The translations under genes and the position numbers were made by a program. DNA of 64,000 nt, taken from the NCBI GenBank assembly GCA_027484685.1, contig JAIXSO010000032.1:1-64000 (forward strand), written 5' to 3'. Below the pieces are notes generated by a model. That model did no database searches. It was not told the DNA's origin and was given only the letters and a program-made list of their open reading frames with translations. The DNA is from Bacteroidota bacterium (GTDB lineage: Bacteria > Bacteroidota > Bacteroidia > UKL13-3). Of the stretch, positions 60,035 through 64,000 are shown in pieces; the stretch's first letter is position 1, and each line of letters starts with the position of its first letter.

Positions 60035-61081
60035 TTACTGGGCAGATTTTAGTGTAAACCCAAAAGTGGTACCTTGACCAATGGTGCTGCGCACATTAAC
60101 TGTTTGTTGATGAGCCTCTATAATGTGTTTTACAATAGCCAAACCTAAACCAGTTCCTCCAACTTCATCGTTTCTAGTTCTGCTTTTATCAACACGGTAA
60201 AATCTTTCAAAAATACGCGGCAAATATTCTTGACTTATGCCTTCGCCAGTGTCGGCTATTTCTACCAAAATATTGTCGCCCATTACATAATAAGCAGCCG
60301 ATGTAAATCCATTTGGTTTGCCATATTTAAGCGAGTTACCAACCAAATTAACCAAAACAGTTCTAATTCTATATTTATCAGCTAAAACCATAAATGGTTT
60401 ATTGCAACCCTCTTTTATGGTAAGTTCAATTCCTTTTTCTTTGGCTTTAACTTCAAACTGTTCATACACATCTTTGGTTAATGAATTGATGTCAAATAAT
60501 TCTTCATTCATTTGAAGTTCGCCACTTTCCAACTTCGATATTTCAAGTAAATCGGCCACTAAATCGCTCAATCTGTCGGTGCTTTTTGCCGCTTTTTTTA
60601 AAAACTTAGTATTCACCTCTGGATCATCCATTGCTCCATCTAACAAAGTATGCAAGTAACCTTGAATGCTAAAGATAGGTGTTTTTAATTCATGACTTAC
60701 ATTACCCAAAAACTCTTTTCTAAAATCAGCCACTTTCTTCAGTTGGTCAATTTCCATTTTTTTATCCCTAGCCCAATTAATTACCTCTTTACTCATTTCA
60801 AAAATAGGGTCTTTATCCCAATCAAAATTTTCGAGCACTGCATCATACTTTTGAGTTTTTAAGCTATGAATAGTTTTATAAATCAACTTTATTTTTCTGT
60901 AAATAAAAAACTCAAGTGTATAGAAAAATAAAAAAAATGATAAACCAGAAGTAAGTGTAAATATGATAATTACATTGATAATACTTGAATCTAAAATAAA
61001 ATACATTACTAAAGCCACCACCGTAGCTATAATACTTGAAACCAATAAGGCTATATGTATAGGTTTAGGATTTCTAATCAT
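60035..61081 (-). CDS. Two-component sensor histidine kinase (PhoR-like)
   Basis: Two N-terminal membrane helices (residues about 10-30 and 38-60) with almost no periplasmic loop precede a HisKA domain with His130 in NVSHELKTP and a HATPase_c domain (NLVGNSLKYGKPNG, ADTGEGISQEYLPRIFERFY, GTGLGLAIVKHI). The lack of a large sensor domain suggests that it senses membrane state or a partner. No response regulator lies next to it in the window, so its target is unknown. A 71-residue membrane protein gene precedes it by 23 bases on the same strand. Confidence 0.85.
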   Translation of the reverse strand: MIRNPKPIHIALLVSSIIATVVALVMYFILDSSIINVIIIFTLTSGLSFFLFFYTLEFFIYRKIKLIYKTIHSLKTQKYDAVLENFDWDKDPIFEMSKEVINWARDKKMEIDQLKKVADFRKEFLGNVSHELKTPIFSIQGYLHTLLDGAMDDPEVNTKFLKKAAKSTDRLSDLVADLLEISKLESGELQMNEELFDINSLTKDVYEQFEVKAKEKGIELTIKEGCNKPFMVLADKYRIRTVLVNLVGNSLKYGKPNGFTSAAYYVMGDNILVEIADTGEGISQEYLPRIFERFYRVDKSRTRNDEVGGTGLGLAIVKHIIEAHQQTVNVRSTIGQGTTFGFTLKSAQ

Positions 61082-61104
61082 TTTATTATCAATAATTTAC
61101 AGTT

Positions 61105-61320
61105 CTACTTTTTAATAATACGAATTAATCTAAAAATTCCGTATAAAAACATGGCAATACCCAAAGTGTATTTTACCCAATTACTTACTATTAAAGGAAC
61201 TTTATCAAATAAAATACTCGCTCCAAGCACTAAATAAAATAAACCCATAATAGCGCCAAAGTATTTTACAATATTGCCAACTTTATTTTCACGTTCTTCT
61301 CTAATTTCGTCTAAACTCAT
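61105..61320 (-). CDS. Small two-helix membrane protein, function unknown
   Basis: The 71-residue protein starts with a short charged segment (MSLDEIREERENKVG) and then has two hydrophobic helices (YFGAIMGLFYLVLGASILF and YTLGIAMFLYGIFRLIRII) joined by a short loop. I do not recognise it. It lies just after the tonB terminator, 23 bases upstream of the sensor kinase gene, and may be its membrane partner, which is inference from position. Confidence 0.7.
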   Translation of the reverse strand: MSLDEIREERENKVGNIVKYFGAIMGLFYLVLGASILFDKVPLIVSNWVKYTLGIAMFLYGIFRLIRIIKK

Positions 61321-61347
61321 AGTTTTAAGTTATGTATTAAATAAAAT

Positions 61348-61379
61348 AAGCTTGCTAAACTAATGTTTAACAAGCTTAA
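61348..61379 (-). terminator. Intrinsic terminator after tonB
   Basis: TAAGCTTG (61348-61355) pairs with CAAGCTTA (61372-61379), extended by TAAAC/GTTTA with one mismatch. On the minus strand a T-rich run follows, so it terminates the exbB-exbD-exbD-tonB transcript. Confidence 0.8.
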
Positions 61380-61403
61380 ATTATATTATTAAATTGTAAA
61401 TAG

Positions 61404-62204
61404 TTATTCTCCTAAATTGAAAACTACTGGCATTGTATAATAAACAGGTACAGGTCTACCTGCCTGACGACCTGGACTCCATTTAGGCATACCTTTAATT
61501 GCCTTTTTAGCAGCCTCCTCAATTCCAAAACCTAAAGGATCTTTATTCAATATTTCAATTTTATCTATGCTACCATCAGCCATCACTGCAAAACGAACCA
61601 TAACTTTTCCTTCAATATTATTCTCTCTTGCAACGGGAGGATAAACTAGATTTTCGCCTAGCCATTCATACATTTTTTCCATTCCCCCAGGAAACTCGGG
61701 ACTAATTTCTGCTTCTAACAAAATTTCACCCTCTCCATTTCCATCGCCTGATGGTTCTATTAAAACCTCTTTAGCTCCATCAACCCCTTCTACAGTTTGT
61801 GTACCAGCATCCACTTTCTCTAACTCTACCTGAGCTGGAGGTGGTTCTGTTACATCTTCATCCTTCTTAATCTCAGGTGGAGTAAATTTAATGGTACTCT
61901 TAACCGGAGGAGGTGGTGGTGGCGGTGGTGGCGGTGGCGGTGCATCTTCATCCATTGGTGGTGGTGCATCCAGTTTTGTTACCTCAGCCTCTACTACAAT
62001 ATTCTCTTTTGGTATTTGCGATTTCACATAGTTAATAATAACTGGTGCCGCAATTGCTAAAGAAAATCCAATAATAGAAAATATGATACCTTTTATGGTA
62101 TAGTTGCTACTTTTTTTACGCAACACAAAGGCACCATATTGTTGGTTACGGCCTTCAAAGACCATATTAACCCAATTATTATCAAAAATACTTGTATTTG
62201 CCAT
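61404..62204 (-). CDS. tonB: Energy transducer TonB
   Basis: TonB couples the proton gradient to outer-membrane transport. The 266-residue protein has a cytosolic N-terminus with the Bacteroidota NNWVNMVFEGRNQQYGAFVL motif, one membrane helix (40-58), a Pro-rich spacer with 12 consecutive prolines (89-100), and a C-terminal TonB domain (PEFPGGMEKMYEWLGENLVY, VMVRFAVMADGSIDKIEIL, WSPGRQAGRPVPVYYTMPVV). The gene lies 3 bases after exbD, and the transcript ends at the hairpin at 61348. Confidence 0.95.
   Translation of the reverse strand: MANTSIFDNNWVNMVFEGRNQQYGAFVLRKKSSNYTIKGIIFSIIGFSLAIAAPVIINYVKSQIPKENIVVEAEVTKLDAPPPMDEDAPPPPPPPPPPPPVKSTIKFTPPEIKKDEDVTEPPPAQVELEKVDAGTQTVEGVDGAKEVLIEPSGDGNGEGEILLEAEISPEFPGGMEKMYEWLGENLVYPPVARENNIEGKVMVRFAVMADGSIDKIEILNKDPLGFGIEEAAKKAIKGMPKWSPGRQAGRPVPVYYTMPVVFNLGE
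61906..61941 (+). repeat. GGN microsatellite encoding the TonB polyproline run
   Basis: GGAGGAGGTGGTGGTGGCGG continues as GGT/GGC codon-phase repeats, encoding the proline run on the minus strand. It is the most GC-rich spot in the region and could change length by slippage in steps of three bases. Confidence 0.75.
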
Positions 62205-62207
62205 ATG

Positions 62208-62864
62208 TTATTTTTTTTCTTTTAAAGCTGCTTCCAATAAAGGAGCAGAACTTTTTATTAATTCCTTTTCAGGATCCGAAATATCTACTATAGCATAACG
62301 TCCAATATTACAAATTAGCATTTCGTCAAGTATATCAACTATATTACTAAATTTAGCATTATCATCCGCTTTAATAATTACAATTAAACCTTCTTTATCG
62401 GATTTTAATCGTGAAATATTTGCTTTCATATCTGACTCAGACATTTTGTTTATTTTGAATAAATCTTTATAAACTTGCACTGAATCAATGTTTGGAACAC
62501 GCTTTCTATTTTCGCGCAATAACATCGGTCTAATACCACCTGCACTGTAATCAGTAATTTGTGGAGTCATTGGGTCTAATGTTACTGGATCGCTAAAATA
62601 GTACATTACCTGGTTATTTCCAGTTAATAAAACTGTTACCGTTTGAGATACTTTTACAGCTGTTTTTTCATCATCTGTAGGCTTCACCGGCATATTCAGT
62701 TCCATTGTTTTTGGTTTGTTAAGCGATGTGGTTAACATAAAAAAGGTAATCAATAAGAAACCCAAATCTACCATAGGAGTAAAATCTACCCTAGTTGAAA
62801 GTTTCTTACCTTTTGGTTTCCCACCTTTTTTATGGCCACCCCCGCCACCTTCTATTTCTGCCAT
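62208..62864 (-). CDS. exbD: Biopolymer transport protein ExbD, copy 2
   Basis: The 218-residue protein has a Gly/Lys-rich N-terminus (MAEIEGGGGGHKKGGKPKGK), the membrane helix VDFTPMVDLGFLLITFFMLT with the conserved Asp that carries protons, and a periplasmic domain ending in VDISDPEKELIKSSAPLLEA. It belongs to the ExbB/ExbD motor that powers TonB. Bacteroidota clusters often carry two ExbD paralogues, as here; this one is larger. It is 3 bases from tonB and 22 bases after the other exbD. Confidence 0.9.
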   Translation of the reverse strand: MAEIEGGGGGHKKGGKPKGKKLSTRVDFTPMVDLGFLLITFFMLTTSLNKPKTMELNMPVKPTDDEKTAVKVSQTVTVLLTGNNQVMYYFSDPVTLDPMTPQITDYSAGGIRPMLLRENRKRVPNIDSVQVYKDLFKINKMSESDMKANISRLKSDKEGLIVIIKADDNAKFSNIVDILDEMLICNIGRYAIVDISDPEKELIKSSAPLLEAALKEKK

Positions 62865-62886
62865 TATTTAATTCCTTTCTTTAAAA

Positions 62887-63483
62887 TTATTGACCACCTT
62901 CCATTGATGTAATAAAATTGAATCTATTAACATCTCTATCTTGAAGGGTTTTAATTACTTGTTTTATTGCAGGATAACTTACCTCTCTATCGCCTTTAAT
63001 AGCAACACGAACACCATTATTGGTATATCTACTTTGCATTACCCACTCTCCTAATTCATTATTTAATGAATCGTAAGGAATTCCTGTTGATGGCATTTCT
63101 TTACGTTTTTCTGGACTTAAGTTTATATACTGCTTTAACTGCGCAATTGGCATTCCAAAGCTACTCATGTTTGAAAACTTAGTAGTTTCCTCATCAGTAA
63201 ATGTAATATTAAACTTTTTACCCATTTTTTCAAGTAAAGTTTTCTTATAGTGCTCTCCTTGTAAATCAAAGAAAACCCTATTGTCATTGCTGATTGTAAT
63301 AAGCATTACATCAACATCAGGAAGTGGAATTTCGGCAACAGATGATGGCGTTAACACCTGAACTGGTTCATCGGGTTTGAACTGTGTAGCTAACATAAAA
63401 AATGTTAACAATAGGAACGCAACGTCTGTCATTGCAGTCATATCTACCGATGTGCTCTTACGAGGTACTTTTACTTTAGCCAT
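62887..63483 (-). CDS. exbD: Biopolymer transport protein ExbD, copy 1
   Basis: The 198-residue protein begins MAKVKVPRKSTSVDMTAMTD, and its membrane helix (VDMTAMTDVAFLLLTFFMLA) carries the conserved proton-channel Asp. The periplasmic part ends with GVRVAIKGDREVSYPAIKQV, typical of the ExbD fold. It sits between the ExbB-like gene (63 bases upstream) and the second exbD. The two ExbD proteins share the plan but differ in length and sequence, so they may form a heteromeric periplasmic part. Confidence 0.9.
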   Translation of the reverse strand: MAKVKVPRKSTSVDMTAMTDVAFLLLTFFMLATQFKPDEPVQVLTPSSVAEIPLPDVDVMLITISNDNRVFFDLQGEHYKKTLLEKMGKKFNITFTDEETTKFSNMSSFGMPIAQLKQYINLSPEKRKEMPSTGIPYDSLNNELGEWVMQSRYTNNGVRVAIKGDREVSYPAIKQVIKTLQDRDVNRFNFITSMEGGQ

Positions 63484-63546
63484 TTGTCTGTTTTATTTTT
63501 TTAAAATTATAAAATTTAAATATGCAATTATTAATTGCCAATAAAA

Positions 63547-64000
63547 CTAGCGTTTGTGTGCTGCTGCAAAGTTTTGAACTATAGTGAAACCAGCTTCGTC
63601 AATTGTATAAGTAATTTTATCAATTTTAGTTGTAAATACGTTATACATAATAATAGCGATAGCAGAGTTACCAATACCTAAAGCTGTATTAATAAGTGCC
63701 TCAGAAATACCAACCGCTAAAGCAGATGAATCAGGAGCACCAGCGTTACCTAAAGCCGAGAACGCCTTGATCATACCTAGTACTGTTCCTAATAAAGCTA
63801 CTAACGTAGATACTGAAGCCATTGTAGCAATAATTACTAAGTTTTTTTCTAACATTGGTAATTCTAATGAAGTTGCTTCTTCTAATTCTTTTTGAATAGC
63901 TAATACCTTTTGGTCTTTATCCATAGTGCTTTCGCCTTCCATTTCTTTGTATTTTTTCAAAGCAGCTTTAACAACATTAGCTACCGAACCCTGTTGTGCA
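63547..64000 (-). CDS. exbB: MotA/TolQ/ExbB proton channel family protein, cut by right window edge
   Basis: The frame stays open to base 64000, so the 5' end is missing and at least 151 residues are visible. It carries ExbB/TolQ features: the LLGTVLGMIKAFSALG helix with small residues and the ISEALINTALGIGNSAIAII helix that lines the proton path. The ALAVGISEALI motif is typical. A TTG at 63960 is unlikely as the start, because the upstream residues (AQQGSVANVVKAA) continue the family pattern. It heads the exbB-exbD-exbD-tonB operon. Confidence 0.9.
   Translation of the reverse strand, partial: AQQGSVANVVKAALKKYKEMEGESTMDKDQKVLAIQKELEEATSLELPMLEKNLVIIATMASVSTLVALLGTVLGMIKAFSALGNAGAPDSSALAVGISEALINTALGIGNSAIAIIMYNVFTTKIDKITYTIDEAGFTIVQNFAAAHKR

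Noticed and set aside
61906-61941. Sequencing artefact or frameshift in the GGN run of tonB
   Set aside because: The frame is intact on both sides and proline runs are normal in TonB proteins.

Overview
This window is chromosomal DNA from a low-GC member of the Bacteroidota. The evidence is: type IX secretion (T9SS) sorting domains of types A and B; a GldN gliding/secretion protein; CHU_C-type surface proteins; the Bacteroidota promoter motif TAnnTTTG a few bases before many start codons; and an ExbB-ExbD-ExbD-TonB cluster of Bacteroidota form. The genus cannot be fixed from the sequence alone. No tRNA, rRNA, CRISPR array, prophage or complete insertion sequence was seen.

Layout. 1-1300 is a REP/RAYT patch: the 3' end of a REP-associated tyrosine transposase, three direct copies and one decayed inverted copy of a 10-bp-stem palindrome, an NTF2-fold immunity gene and an unknown membrane protein. 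1383-7533 holds a calcium-type P-type ATPase, an AlaDH/saccharopine dehydrogenase-like enzyme and an ABC exporter. 7534-11600 is a clear accessory island: five small same-strand genes (one CdiI-type immunity protein, two paralogous membrane proteins, two unknowns) separated by diverged copies of two repeat families, next to a 146-bp cloverleaf-like palindromic element. 11603-28119 returns to mostly core genes: DUF2279, a T9SS type B surface protein, a ligase-associated DEXH helicase, a molybdenum-cofactor/formate dehydrogenase maturation operon (membrane protein, NTPase-MobA fusion, FdhD), proline dehydrogenase, aroB-aroA, MscS and a long LysM protein.

28280-40013 is an exopolysaccharide locus: three glycosyltransferases, a Wzy-like polymerase, a Wzz-like chain-length protein and a Wza-like export protein. 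A tandem pair of T9SS type A paralogues lies inside it on the opposite strand, and two 45-bp direct repeats bracket the pair. 40200-51384 contains housekeeping and transport genes (bifunctional nuclease, two MFS transporters, recX, DUF1573, gldN, mpl, ung, phaC, an MBL-fold lipoprotein, apaG) plus an unannotated-looking 45-codon basic gene with its own promoter and terminator. 51479-56355 is a glycosyltransferase/methyltransferase operon with a GT-A/GT-C/TPR fusion. 56460-64000 carries tryptophan 2,3-dioxygenase, rfbC, a HerA-like ATPase, DUF3467, a sensor kinase and the TonB energy-transduction cluster, which runs off the right edge.

The parts most worth a second look are the repeat-separated immunity-like island at 7.6-11.6 kb, the REP copy lying in frame inside its own RAYT gene, the NTPase-MobA fusion with its co-transcribed membrane protein, the repeat-bracketed T9SS gene pair, and the small gene at 47602.
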